A DNA stretch of 64,000 bases. Origin: Sweltsa coloradensis. Taxonomy: Eukaryota; Arthropoda; Insecta; Plecoptera; Chloroperlidae. Shown here one piece after another: positions 30,550-42,339 of the stretch. Each line of letters begins with the position of its first letter. The first letter of the stretch is position 1. Made by a program: the position numbers and the translations under genes. The stretch is taken from NCBI GenBank assembly GCA_024449915.1, contig JAMZAV010000795.1:1-64000 (forward strand), written 5' to 3'. The notes under the pieces were generated by a model. The model did no database searches. It worked only from the letters and a program-made list of their open reading frames with translations, and was not told the DNA's origin.

Positions 30550-31929
30550 ATGTCACTTGATAGTGTGAACCACTTCGTTTGAGGTATGAATTTTGTCCAG
30601 TGTGTTCTTTCCAACATGGACTTAAATCTTATGATGTAGATCCATGTTCCCAGGAGAGCTGGATAAAAGTCCATATATTCCCAACGAGGACTTCGTTGGT
30701 CCTTTGTGTTCATCTCTGACCAAGGTATGTGAAACTCTGCTAGAAGATTCACATACCTTGCCTCTAACAACTAAAATCACATTTTGACCTAAAGTAGGGG
30801 TTAAAAAGTAAATTAAAAACTTAAGACCAAGGCCACTAATTACATAAATTTTAAACTTAAAGTATAAGTAGCTCGGACCATAGACTTAAATCTTTCTCTG
30901 CTAGGACAACGAATTACGAGCAACAGCTAGATACTTATGCATAAAATAAACAATGTTCTCAAATATGTAGCAAGGTTAAATTTTGTTCTAGATCTGCCCC
31001 ATGCTTGGTCGTCATCTCAACAGTATAGGCTCCAGCGAAAATAAAACTCCCTAACTAGCATAATTTTATCTTCTTTCCATAATTCCATAATATCATCTAT
31101 ACGACCCAACAAATATGTAAAATCCAATATTTGGTTCGTGTTATATTAAAGAATAAGAAGAATGAACAAAGACATTTTTGATCCACGGATTATTCTCTTA
31201 TCGACGAACCGTCAACAAGTATTTCAATATTCCTGAGAGAATTTCGCATGTGACATTAAGTTTAACTTTGAAAAGAAAGCCGTGAATGGAATATCAACGC
31301 GGAACATAATAAGTGTGTCACTATAAATGGTTTAGTTTTTGTTGTAGAATATATTTCAGTTTATTTCTATTATCATCACTCTTGTCAAGCATGAATATTA
31401 ATGGATATATATTTATTTCATTTACGAAAAGTTTGTTCCGAAACAGTGGATTTACTCTTGACGGCTAGTAAGTAGGACTAGGACCGATCAATAAAATATA
31501 TAAATTTATTTACGAAAAGTTCGTTCCAAAACAGTTGATTTACTCTCGACAGTTTGTCAGTAGGACCAATCAATACATACAAGGTGGGACAAAGTGTCGG
31601 CCGACGAAGTGTGTGCCAAACGTGTTGGATAATTCACAGCCCTACGTTGCCTGTGATTGTACATATTCACCGTGGGGCTCCCCAGTGTACAACGAGTGTA
31701 GTTTACATTTCAATCTTAATGTATGATGATACCAGCTTGAGGAGACCTCAGATTACATTCGAAACTTTTCAGCTAATATTAAATATATAGTTTGAGATTT
31801 GGGATAGTTGTGAATGTATGTCCAATGGAAGTTACTGAGAATACCTCTGACTTAGGGAAAACCCTGAAAAAATACATTTTAGTCAGAACTGATCGGAGTC
31901 GAACCGACGATCACCCATACGAGACACTC
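30550..31929. other. AT-rich sequence with a local duplication and tRNA-like remnant
   Basis: An 88-bp tandem duplication lies at 31421-31493 and 31509-31575 (TTTACGAAAAGTTTGTTCCG versus TTTACGAAAAGTTCGTTCCA). A small hairpin with AAGGTATGTGA arms is at about 30722-30761. On the minus strand near 31885-31930, CGGTTCGACTCCG is T-arm-like, suggesting a broken tRNA-derived head next to the MITE. No gene is seen. Confidence 0.5.
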
Positions 31930-31933
31930 TTAA

Positions 31934-32362
31934 GGGGCTACTACCCCCAAATATTATTTTTTACCACATAGTTTATGAATGATACGACACTAAAATGACA
32001 GTTTAAAAAATTATATCTTGTAACGATGATTTTAACTTACACGATTTAAAAAAAAAATGATTCTGAAATTGAAGAAAATTGGCATGTTGGTGAATTTCTT
32101 AAATCGGCTTTAACCTGATTGTTTTTTGTTCTTCATTTATCCTTGAGCATCGTACCAATCTTAATTGGCCCTTTATTACAAAGTGTCTTGAAACTGTGCA
32201 CAAATATGCACTCAAACACTAATTTTCGCAAATTTCATGACCAAAAAAATTGAAAAATTCGTTTAATATCACAGTTACAAGATATAATTTTTTAAACAGT
32301 CATTTTAGTGTAGTAATATGCTATAGATTATGTGGTAAATTTTTTTGGGGGGTAATAGCCCC
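31934..32362. mobile_element. 429-bp MITE with TTAA duplication (piggyBac-like)
   Basis: It is flanked by TTAA at 31930-31933 and 32363-32366. Long inverted ends (about 95 bp, imperfect) begin GGGGCTACTACCCCC / GGGGCTATTACCCCC and continue through TTTACCACATA, ACACTAAAATGAC and GTTTAAAAAATTATATCTTG. TTAA targeting is diagnostic of piggyBac-type elements. There is no coding capacity. A diverged relative is at 12295-12600. Confidence 0.8.
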
Positions 32363-32366
32363 TTAA

Positions 32367-33907
32367 AAATTCTTTAACTGAATAAACTAAAACTAAATTT
32401 AAACTCTTGTTATTTCCTAGCTGGCATTATAGAGCAAATTAAATGGGTAGAATCTTCTAAGGACACCCTTGAGGTAGGCGTCCAAACAGTCGCACACACC
32501 AATCAATAAGAACCTTAATTAATTTACGTCTCCCCTCCCACCAAACATAGTCTGCGTTTGCATACGTCTCCTACTCAGCCTCGAGATCCTAGCCGTGTTC
32601 AACGACTGCGCTTTGTCTCCAACGAGAGTGAAGACGAATCCAAACTATTCACAACTCCAGACAACCAAGAAAGATTAATAGTTAAACATGGTTGGTATGT
32701 CGCATTGGCTCAGGGATTCTATTAATTTAGTTAATTACCATTTGCATGCATTACATTTATCATGTCGACGTGAAATTGAATTTGTATTGACAAGAGTAAG
32801 GAGGTGGATGGGTGAGGACAGGTCTTGAGTGATAGTGGTGACGGGAAGAGGAGAGAGGAGAAGGGGGGGGATGGAGGGAGGAGATAGCGGACGAACATTT
32901 GTAATGTGGAGGATCCAACCATGTTTGTAAGCATTTCTGCAGAGCAGTAGTTAGGGGGGTTATGTGATTATCAACCAGTGGTGTCCATACTTCAAAATAT
33001 CTGCTTATTTGAGTCAAAAGTAATAATACGAGACTTACTTGTTTTTATAGTCAGTTTTGTTATTAAGCGATGTTTTCAAACAGTAAAATATTGTTGTTTT
33101 TAAATTTTTAATGGCGTTTGTATTGCCATACCTTTGCTTTAATTCAAACAGAATACGGAGAAATATGTATTTATTTAAAACTAGACTTGGTATGTTTTAT
33201 TTAATATCCAACCATTTAACGTGTCAATTAGAAAAACACATTTATGAAGATACTGTTTAAACGAAAAAGCAATAACCTTAAGCTAAATCCATAATCTAAT
33301 CGTGTGTTACATAAGTAGAATAAATACATCTGAATCTGAATCTTTAATATAAAATAAAATTATGAAATGTACATCAATATGACACCCAAAACTTAACACA
33401 AACCAAACGTCCAATAACACTTAAGCTGCAACAATTTTATTATGACAAATTGTACATTTCTTATTACAACACAATTTACAGTGAATGTGTCCTTAAGCTG
33501 GTATCACCCTTGATAGATATAACTCACGGAATTGTGTGCGTGCGTACATATCTCCATGTTTCACCATCATTCACCACATGATCACATTTTATACCTTACC
33601 TACCGAAATAATTCATTAAAGATGTATTAATTTGGACAGTTTTATGTATATTTTAAGTAGAATTTGTTTGTTTAAATATGAATAATTTAGAAGCATTCCC
33701 ATAGAATTTTTTAAATATGCTTTAAGGGTATTAAATATTAAAATCTCTGAAATGGGTCTTTGTACCTGATAGTTCACATTCAGGTTATTAATTCAACCTT
33801 AGATTAGCACGCACGGCTCAGCGAGTCTCCGAAATAGGGAGCGAAGCTTCCCGTAATTACAGAATAATATTATTCTAACAGTGTTGAAATCTCTTTAGTG
33901 CAGTTCG
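32367..33907. other. AT-rich intronic sequence, no gene seen
   Basis: A purine-rich patch at 32835-32885 is the only compositional feature. Open frames on the minus strand here are low-complexity shadows. Confidence 0.5.
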
Positions 33908-34437
33908 TATTCAGTTTGTTTGGAGCCGTCCTAGCAACGAGGCACATAATAAATTATAAGGTTGATCCGAGTCAGTCTAGTTGATTCTGGCGCTGTCCGT
34001 GGTCGAATCGTGTCCAGCTTGATTGATCGGTGTTTCCTACTTAAATATGCCGGTCATTGACCGACAGTGTTGGCTCGAGCGTTAAGTACGCGACTCTGAT
34101 TCGGGAGGTCCCGGGTTCAAACACCGTCGAGACCGGAAATCCCGACTTAAGTTTTTCTGAGGTTTTCCTCAGTTGTTAATGCGAATGAAAGGTATTAAGT
34201 CCTCTTAAATAGCCCTCGGACATCCCTGCACAATTGTCCTATCCGCAACATACCTAGTTAGACACCTGAACAGGGGCATACATTGCACCCTGGGCAGGCT
34301 TTCCACGAAGAAAATTTAAATTCGCTCGTCCATGGTGTTGGTGCCTTCAGGGTTGGCTTGGTCTGCTTTAAATTTAATGTCCCCCACTAAAAATCAGTTA
34401 CATGACTGAGTGGTTTTAGACTCTAAATACGATTTTT
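33908..34437 (+). mobile_element. SINE family B copy split by another SINE
   Basis: Left part to about 34059 (AATCGTGTCCAGC, then TTCCTACTTAAATATGCCGG) and right part from about 34319 (TCGCTCGTCCATGGTGTTGG, then TGACTGAGTGGTTTTAGACT) together restore a family B body. Between them is the tRNA-headed SINE at 34060-34318. Confidence 0.65.
34060..34318 (+). mobile_element. tRNA-headed SINE, family G1
   Basis: Box A-like TGGCTCGAGCG (34071-34081) and box B-like GGTTCAAACAC (34114-34124). The body has TTTTCTGAGGTTTTCCTCAG, then GACACCTGAACAGGGGCATA, then TTTCCACGAAGAAAATT. Another copy lies at 52370-52622 and a head-only fragment at 60600-60700. It is nested in a family B copy, so it is younger. 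Confidence 0.7.
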
Positions 34438-35990
34438 TTTGCAAGTAAAAAAATATGATACCATGTAATAATGATATTTCATTTTGGCAAATAGCACCAC
34501 GCCCTGACTAGCATGATAACCAAACACATTTTACATCAATATCATTCTCGTTGAAGGACAATGACAACAAAAATAACCGCAAGCCAATTGGAAGTTATTT
34601 TCGTTTTTAATCATAAGACGTGACACTCCCAGATGGACGTATGGTCAGAGAAGTAATGTATTTAAAAAAAATCTCTTCTCTAGTTATACTATTTTTAAAC
34701 AATATATATCATTATCATAAGTCACTTGAATATTTTCTAATTCCAATTATACTTATTATTAATATTTTCCATGATTTCATGTGAATCATGTACATAGTAG
34801 TTATTCCATCTCTACCAAGAGGGGTTTATATATGTACTATGTATCGATCGAGTGAATAAAATTGAAACTTGAAACTATTGAGAGGAACTTTGCTCCTTCC
34901 TACATTTTGCAAATATGCGTTTCTTCAGTGAAACGTGAACGAACAGATGTATGGAGGGGCAGATCGCATGGTTAGGTGCACCATTTAATTAGTCGGCAAA
35001 CTAGTTGGTACATAATGGCGAACCAAACTAATAAGTTAATATACCACAAGCTGGACGGTTCTCGAACAAACTTTACGTTAGCTGAAGTATTATGAAACTC
35101 GTCCGTCTATTTCATGAATAAATCTATGCGTTGTTGCCAGGTGTAATTTAGACAACAACGCGACACGTAAATCCCGAGCCGGCTCGATAAATATGTGATA
35201 GAGTTGAGTTTTACTCAATTTTCAGAACCTTATAATCTATTTATTTGAACTGTGATACTTTCATGTCATGGTCGGGATGTGTCGGGCTAATGTTCGTGAT
35301 GAATCACATGATGGCAAACTAGCTACCGACTCTGATTACACAAGCGTTGACATTTCGTGACGTAGGACAGAGGGAGAAAGATATGTAAACATAGCCCACG
35401 ATTTGCTTTCAGGGGATGAATTTTTTTTTAAATTTAAAACCACAATAATAATTTAAGTAAATATTTATTAAGAGTTTTTTTTTAAATGGGCATAAACGAT
35501 TCGGGATGGCAATAACAACACTTTTAACTTTTTAAAACTCTTTTGCCAATAATTCTTGAGTGTTATTCAAAGCTTTTTACAGCGTATGTACGTAATCACT
35601 ATCTATTTTGGTACGAATCGCTTTCGAGGTGATACTATTCTTTCGACGGAATGTTCCAAGTCTCCGTCCACAGATGATGATGGTGACACACACAGAATGA
35701 AGTCTTGTCAACAAGTTGTGCTAACAGGTTGATAGTGTAACGGGGCTTTTAGTGATAGGAATGGTTTTCAAATTTGATAAAACTAATTTTTAAATACCTC
35801 TCTTTAGTCATGCCACATGGAATACAACTAGTTCTTTACAGTCCAAGCCTTTCCCCCTTGGTAGGGTTTATTCCACTTTCATTAAGGTAACGTTCAGCAA
35901 TATTCATATCACCTCTATCTTATCAATCTTCTCAACGGAACGCTTTGTCCGTGAGTTGCAATGTAAATCCCGGCCTCTGATGGCCATAAA
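34438..35990. other. AT-rich intronic sequence, no feature seen
   Basis: No gene or repeat that I can support. Confidence 0.5.
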
Positions 35991-36608
35991 TTACGGTTTG
36001 ATGAAGGTGCCTGATAATGAAAACGCGAAGTCGTGGATTTTTCCAGACTGTATCATTGTTAATGGGGGGTTTAATTTAGGGAATAGCAGATCATCCTCCA
36101 GATAATTGTACAGTGTGATGTGGGTGGGGACAAAAATGAGTTTATAGAAGTAACGGTTTTGTTTACTCCCGTCTCTTCTTTGCGGGCTGTGGAAGACCTT
36201 GGAACATCGGAGGCTGCTTTCGGTTGAGATGACGAGGTGGCATGGTGAGAGGTGTTCTGATTGCTGATATAGGTCTAATATATTTGTCGTTTGCCTCGGA
36301 AGGAACTGTGTCTGCGCCTGGATGGTCGGATTTCTTCTGTCTGGTGGGTTGTAGTAGAATGTTCGGGAGACATCACGGAGGTGCTCGGCTATTGATGCCA
36401 TTTCTAGGTCTTCGTGGAGAAGGTGGATAGGAGTTTCGCGCGGGGCGAAGGACACCATTCGCAAGATTCTATTCTGTAACCGTTTTAGTGAATCAAGATT
36501 GCTGAGTGGGTCACTGGGTCTCACTAGGCATGCATAGGCGATGGCTGATCGGAGAATCTGTTTGTAGATGGTCAGACGGTCAGATAAATCAATTTGCGGG
36601 GAATTTCC
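35991..36608 (-). pseudogene. 5'-truncated non-LTR retrotransposon, C-terminal reverse-transcriptase region
   Basis: The minus-strand frame reads SPQIDLSDRLTIYKQIL, then RSAIAYACLV, then LDSLKRLQNRILRMVSFAPR, then EDLEMASIAEHLRDVSRTFY. These match the region after the palm domain in Jockey-like ORF2 proteins, where the pattern LQNRILRM... precedes the variable C-terminus. The frame runs into a stop at its upstream end near 36609. No catalytic YADD motif or endonuclease domain is present, so it is a dead fragment. A poly(A)-type tail was not identified. Confidence 0.75.
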
Positions 36609-36699
36609 ATATCACCTCTCATAGCTTATAATCTCGATTAACGCAAGCACACGGATACGAAACGTTAAGCCCAACATCAATCAAACAAGACTTAAGCGT

Positions 36700-36785
36700 C
36701 CTAGTTCAATGGCAGACTATCCGTGTGGCTGAGTTACCCCACAAGTCAAGTTAAATTCAGTAATTACATTAGGCTGAGGGTTCAC
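36700..36785 (+). repeat. Direct repeat, left copy
   Basis: AGCGTCCTAGTTCAATGGCA, then CCGTGTGGCTGAGTTACCCC and ACAAGTCAAG. It repeats at 37184-37268 with small differences. The 400 bp between them has no recognisable element. Confidence 0.7.
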
Positions 36786-37183
36786 GACATGCGTTTTAGG
36801 CAATTTTCTGATTGCTCGGCCGACTGACACCACAGGTGTTTGAAATTTTGAACATATCTCACGAAAGTGGAAATAAAGGTCTCTATGGTAACACATTTCT
36901 AAAATTTGTTTTGAAATAATTTATAAAAAATTAATTAATTTTCACAAATTTCAATTTTGTTAAAAGTCCAAAATTGACTATATTCGTGATTTTTTTCTAG
37001 CTGATCAAGACGAAATTTCGAAAATCAATGACCATAAGAACGTCCATGTATGATTTATTGACAAGCTAGCAAAATTTTATATACGTTGGATGCTTCTTGG
37101 CCGAGCGAACAGCTATTTGCTAACTGCCAAATGGGTGATAAACCCTCTAAAGAATAACTGTTTTGGTAATAGCCCCGTAAAGC

Positions 37184-37268
37184 GCCCTAGTTTCAACGGC
37201 AGACCCTAACCGTGTGGCTGAGTTACCCCACAAGTCAAGTTTAATTCAGTTATTACATTAGGTTGGTT
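37184..37268 (+). repeat. Direct repeat, right copy
   Basis: AGCGCCCTAGTTTCAACGGC, then CCGTGTGGCTGAGTTACCCC, matching 36700-36785. Confidence 0.7.
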
Positions 37269-37545
37269 GAAACAATGTGTCGAGTGTGCTCAGCACTCAG
37301 CGGGCGGCCATGTATCGACTAGATACGAGCAAAGTTTTAAGTGGGCTCTTGGAAGTGTCTTGTGTAGGAACACCCTTGTTGTGAGATTACAAGCACCGTA
37401 CTCTGGAGTCTAGGGTAGTGGTTATCGTTGATTGACGTTGTTTAAAGGGGTATTTACCTGCAAATCCTCTGTACCTTAAATAGGGAGCGAAGCCTGCCGT
37501 TACTCTCTACCACACTTATTCAAGATATTCAAGAGTTCAACTATC

Positions 37546-38119
37546 TTTGGTGGAGGTGCCGGGTATTTACAAAATTGCAACTTTTCTCGGAAGCTATCCC
37601 CTTTACCGCAAACATTCTGTATCTTCATTGTTGATGGACAGCAATGTTAACAAAACCGAGACACACGTACATGCGGACGAACATGGGATCTTTCGTTCCT
37701 AAATAATTGCGAAATTATCTTGTAAATAAAAATCTTTTTCTCCGGGAAATGCAATTATGTCGATCTTAAACCTTTTAAAAACAGCCTAACTCTTATCTGC
37801 AAAAGATCTTCCGTATAAGGGAGCGAAGCTTCTCTGTACAAATCTCTTCCCTCCGTCTGTGCGTGTGTCACGTCCCAAGATATAACCAGACACGACGTCT
37901 GATTTACATGCATTATTTTTGTTGATATTTACCTTCAACAAGGATGATGTACAGAATGCTTTCGTTGACCCTAGGAGTAAGAAGGATGTGGCGCAGATAC
38001 CCCACGAGAAAGTTTGAAAATTCATGTATTCGGCACGTCCGTCATTAATGAGGGCGTGAACAAGCAGGAGGAAGATTTTAGAGATGTGTATCCCTTTTTA
38101 AACCCGGCACCTCCACCAA
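37546..38119. repeat. Inverted structure bounded by family E motifs, with family C arms
   Basis: The left end has the motif in plus orientation (37546-37564) and the right end has it inverted (38101-38119). Family C-like sequence occurs inverted in the left half (about 37605-37690) and direct in the right half (about 37790-37985: GTCACGTCCCAAGATATAAC, then GATGATGTACAGAATGC). It resembles a foldback element. Arm spacing is unequal and no target duplication was found. Confidence 0.5.
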
Positions 38120-38516
38120 CAGAGACATTTAAACTGTTAAAAGAAGTGTTTTTTTTTATTATTTAATTCTTCATCCACGATATTGTATTGATTAAGCATT
38201 ATTGGACCTAATGACGTTCTAAATACCCTGTGAACTTGCAAAATTCTGGCCATTAATGGAGTAAACATCAGTCTTTCCTGTACATGCTTGGTTAATTTTG
38301 GTAATTTTACCCTTGATTCAGTTACAATTACGCTGTTTTCCAAGGAGTGTAATTTCTATGTGCATATTTTTGCATGTTTGAGTGTATAATAATGCACAGC
38401 TGCAACAAAAATTACGAAATGATCCATTTTGCATTGTTATTATGATCGTGTGTGTATGTAAAACAAAATAATGCACGTTTTAAAGAAGAAGACCCATTTA
38501 TTCTCCTTCTATTTTT

Positions 38517-38600
38517 ATTATATTTATTTATTTAACGTCTATCCTATTCAGTTATAAAACTGATTTACAAAGGAGGACAACAACTTGATTCTCGTAGTTC
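38517..38600 (-). repeat. Family D retroposon 3' tail
   Basis: TTTATTTAACGTCTATCCTA then TTCAGTTATAAAACTGATTT and ACAAAGGAGGACAAC on the plus strand, the inverse of the module at 18124. Confidence 0.65.
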
Positions 38601-39721
38601 AGGAACCAAAGCTACAATAAATAATATACACTCACAGTTATAAAAAATACATTTTTAAATGGCAATTTCACATTATTTATGGTAATTAGGTATATTATGG
38701 ATAGAATAGAAGAATAGATGGCATATTAATGTTTTGCGGGTAATAGCTCCGTCGAATTAACCCAATTACGCGTCAGCTGTATAAGGGGATCGAGGTCTTT
38801 ATCATAAAGTTTCGCCATTGCGTACACTTAAGTAGTAGAAGAGTTGTGAAAAATGTCAACTACCTCTATAACATGCATTTAAAAAATGTAATAAATTTTA
38901 AATTTGGTGATGTAAATATAACTGATAGTAGAGTGTGCAGGTACGTAAACGCTCACTATAAAATTCGATTTTAGATTCGACACATAATAGTCCTAAATCT
39001 CGATTCGAATTCATACTATTTTTACTTATTAAAAAAAAAAAAAAAATCCATTGCACATATTATTTTTTATAGAATATTTATAAGGGTTCAATTTTTACAT
39101 TTTGATGACAATAATTTTATATTGTATTACCCTTTTTTGTGGCCAGACTTAGTGTTTGGCCTATATATTATGTATGTACATTACATAATATATAGATAAT
39201 GGTGTATACTTAATTCTAGAAATTATGTACATTTTTATTCCATTCCGTGCAGGAGGATTATATGAGTATCTATGATAGAGACCACTGAAGAAATCGTGTA
39301 CAGTAGTGAAGACAACTTAACAAACATGAGACATCAACATGTAACAAAGCTGGCGCACATGCAACTCTTTTGTGATGAAGTTGATAACAAATTTTTGGTA
39401 TACGAACTTGAAATGAGTTCATCTAAAGTAAAATTCAATTCAATTTTTTAGCCGAAACGATTTGTTAATTTTTTTTGCCGTATTTAGCCGTATTTGCCGT
39501 ATTTGATTCGAGGTTAAAATCTGTTACTACCACAAGTCTAGCACCAATCTCACTTAATATAAGCAAGAATATTACAAGTCTATTGCGTATGCAGAAATGT
39601 TGTATAATACTATTATTAAATTTATTATTATTTTTAAAATTTTATCCCTATCAGCACCCTCTCGTCAGAAATACACGTTAAATTTGTGTTTTAAATAATA
39701 AATTGAAAGAACAAAATCCAA
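38601..39721. other. AT-rich intronic sequence, no feature seen
   Basis: An A-rich run lies at about 39030-39046. Nothing else. Confidence 0.5.
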
Positions 39722-39945
39722 GGTTGTTTCGGATGAGCCAATAGTTGATTCTGGAGCTTCCCGCGGGTGGAATCGTGTCCAGCTGGTTCATCCCGTATTT
39801 CCTATTTAAAATACTGGTCTATTAGTCATTGTTCGCTCGTCGATGGTGTCGGCGGCTACAGGTTTTGCTTAGAAGGCTTTTAGTTTAATATTCCCCAGTG
39901 AAAATCAATCACGTTTCGTGACTAAGTACGAAATTATTCATTTTT
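39722..39945 (+). mobile_element. SINE family B copy, partial
   Basis: GTTGATTCTGGAGCTTCCCG, GGTGGAATCGTGTCCAGCTG and CGTCGATGGTGTCGGC, followed by a diverged tail. The tRNA-like head is absent. Confidence 0.55.
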
Positions 39946-40345
39946 AAATTTTATTTATCGGTAAATATAAATCCTTAAAACCCCTACAAACTAACAAGTA
40001 CCCAGAAATTGAGTCAGTTAAACATTGTTTTCATGCTTTTTTGACAAAATAAAACAACGCTTTTTTCTCTTACAAATTTGAGGCATTGTCACACAGTTAT
40101 TTTTGGGCAGTCCTACTACAAATTGTATGTTTACTTGTGAGGTTGCCATCATTATTCATTTACAACTTTATTAAAGTTACATTTATATACAATTGTTAAG
40201 TACTTCATACTTATGTTACCTGGAGTGTATGAACACAACCACTATCGCCCCGCCCCCAACATTCCGTGTTTAATCTACTGAACTTAGTGTTTTCCTCGTG
40301 GGCCGAGTGTGAGCAAGGGTCGGTAGCCATCTGATCAAGTAATAA

Positions 40346-41045
40346 CTAGGAAACGCTCAGTTGGACGCGTTGATAAGCGAGCACGTGCTATAGCTAGACC
40401 CACATTGCACATTTTTATAAATTTTCAATTTACGACGTTCGCGTTTCCAGTATTATTTATTATTGCCAAGGTATTTGGGTAAACCCGTATGTAAATCTTT
40501 ACTTTGTGGATAAAATCCACCGCCATCTAGAGGACCTTGACTCATTGGGGAAAATATTAAAACTCTTTGGTGACAAATAATAGACTGCTTCCCTCGAAAG
40601 TATTTTGATTACTTCTAGGTGGCAGTGCATTTGAAACATCGCGCGTCTTTTCGTTGCCATGGCAACGTTACTTTTGTTATAATGTAATTTCCATCTACAC
40701 TACTTATCGGATCAAACTAAAATTAACATATTCGTGACCGGACGGACATTCTAAATGATTTGGCTATCTCAGATTTTGTCGCCGGTTAGTTTGAAAAAAA
40801 AACTTTCGATTAACTTTAATGTAACTTTTTAACTTTTTGAACGATTTTGCCACAAAACTAATGGCATTCAATCGAGAACAAAGCTTGCGGATGGTCAAAA
40901 TTTCAACTCGATCCGAGCCTCCGTTCGAACGTTATGGCGAGACATACAAACAAAAAAAAAACAAACAAACAAACAAAAAAAAAAAAAAACGAGTGACAAA
41001 TTTTTCCGGCAGAGTCAAATGGAAACGCTCGCTTCGCTCGCTTAA
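40346..41045 (+). repeat. Family A-related repeat, second subfamily (about 700 bp)
   Basis: Starts ACTAGGAAACGCTCAGTTGG, ends ACGCTCGCTTCGCTCGCTTA, so the termini resemble family A. The interior is distinct: CACGTGCTATAGCTAGACCC, ACTACTTATCGGATCAAACT, GGCATTCAATCGAGAACAAA. A compressed copy of the same subfamily is at 58796-59442. It contains a perfect X-box palindrome at 40653-40666. Confidence 0.7.
40653..40666. promoter_or_regulatory. Perfect X-box (RFX-type) palindrome within the repeat
   Basis: GTTGCCATGGCAAC matches the palindromic RFX/X-box consensus at every position. In the second copy (58796-59442) the site is degenerate (GTTGCATGCAC). Whether it binds RFX is unknown. Confidence 0.45.
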
Positions 41046-41660
41046 CAAGACCCTAATGAAATACCACACGGTGGAATTACAAGCAAACACTTCGGGTGAA
41101 ACTAGCCAGAGTAACTCACAGTCCAAGCACTTGAACTGCACGTCTGTCACGGTGTAGAAAATATAAGCCCCGAGCTTCAATATTTACTGTTAGATACATA
41201 CAGCGAAGTGTTCGTAGTTTTGTTATTTCTTGCTTTCTTAGAGCCCTTCTTTTAATTTTATAGTCCCTCAATTCAAGTCTTAAGGATTAAAAAATAATTT
41301 CTTTTACTTACTGTCAAACGTTTAATTTCGCATCAGGTGCCTTACTAAATAAGCCTATTAAAATGGAACTAAATTTATAATTGAAAAGTACGTACGATTT
41401 TTATTATTAAATTACTAGGTTATTTTGATTTATTTGATGTAAAAACGAGCTTGCCGAATACTCACAATCCAACTAATCTCGTTTCAGGTATCTTAATAAG
41501 GCAATGAGAAACATTTATAAATATAAATATAATTGACAAATTTTATCCTTGGGAAACCTTGGAGAGATCTGGGCAATCTTTGAAGGGTCGGGTATCGAAT
41601 CGGTAACCTCTCGAGATAGTCTCCTGTGTAACTCCTGAGCAACGAAGATTGAGCGAATAA
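41046..41660. other. AT-rich intronic sequence with an inverted tRNA-like remnant
   Basis: On the minus strand around 41585-41655, TTGCTCAGGAG and CCGATTCGATACC resemble boxes A and B of a tRNA. No cloverleaf can be completed. Confidence 0.35.
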
Positions 41661-42300
41661 CTCTAGTCTGGGTGATCTCCGGTTCGATGCCCGCTACGTG
41701 GTGGTTCTGTCTTCTGATTGATGAGTCTTATAACAACCCTTGTATGTGTGTTACATTTTGTGTGAGAGAATGTAATTACCTTGTATACTTGAGTCACCTA
41801 AAGATGGTATTTCTTGATAAAACTTATTTATACCCTACAGCGAGAATTCCAAACCTTCGTTTTATTTTATCTCTATACAGTATTGTTTTATCTTGGTTAG
41901 AATGCATGGTAAGCCAGCGGTTCCCACTCGAACACAGAAGATAAGCAACCTCGGATGTGCTCAGGGGGAGAGTAAGTGAACGCTCTGCCCTGAGACACGT
42001 ATACCGCTGGTTAGAAGACGGAGGGTTCGGAGAGCTAGTGTAACGGCTTCGTTCACCTCGACGTCTGCTCGGCAGTCCGGGTTAGTGGAGGAACCTATAT
42101 GACTGTCAAAGTTACACCGTCCTTTCGGATGGGACGTAAAGCCGTTGGACCCCTTGATACTTTTCGAAAGAGTAGGCTACGTGCCGGTACCGGGTTTCCC
42201 CTCATTCCTTCTATTCACCTTTCATCATTATCTATCGCCACTCATAGTCTCGAATAGCCTTAGTGCATTAATACGAGACGTTGAGCAATACAAATCAATC
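41661..42300 (+). mobile_element. Composite SINE: tRNA-like box B and a 5S-like segment
   Basis: GGTTCGATGCC (about 41681-41691) resembles a tRNA box B. At 41893-41950 the sequence GGTTCCCACTCGAACACAGA then AGATAAGCAACCTCGGATG looks like the internal region of 5S rRNA. The 3' part has CGTCCTTTCGGATGGGACGT then AAGCCGTTGG and an AATC-type tail at about 42285-42303. A related 3' region occurs at 49735-49880. The 5S reading is from memory and uncertain. Confidence 0.4.
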
Positions 42301-42339
42301 AATTGACAAATTTTCAAAACCACCAGCGCCCCCTATATC

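Noticed and set aside
31885..31930. tRNA gene on the minus strand
   Set aside because: Only a T-arm-like segment is visible and the 5' half is missing.
34071..34130. Functional tRNA gene
   Set aside because: Boxes A and B are present but no complete cloverleaf forms. The segment is the head of a repeated SINE.
35991..36524. Intact host gene of 177 codons
   Set aside because: Sequence LQNRILRM and surroundings match the C-terminal part of Jockey-like retrotransposon proteins. The upstream domains are absent.
20678..37564. Giant transposon bounded by inverted family E motifs and carrying the fzr-like gene
   Set aside because: The motifs alternate in orientation across the whole window, no matching target duplication was found, and the motif is internal to its repeat unit.
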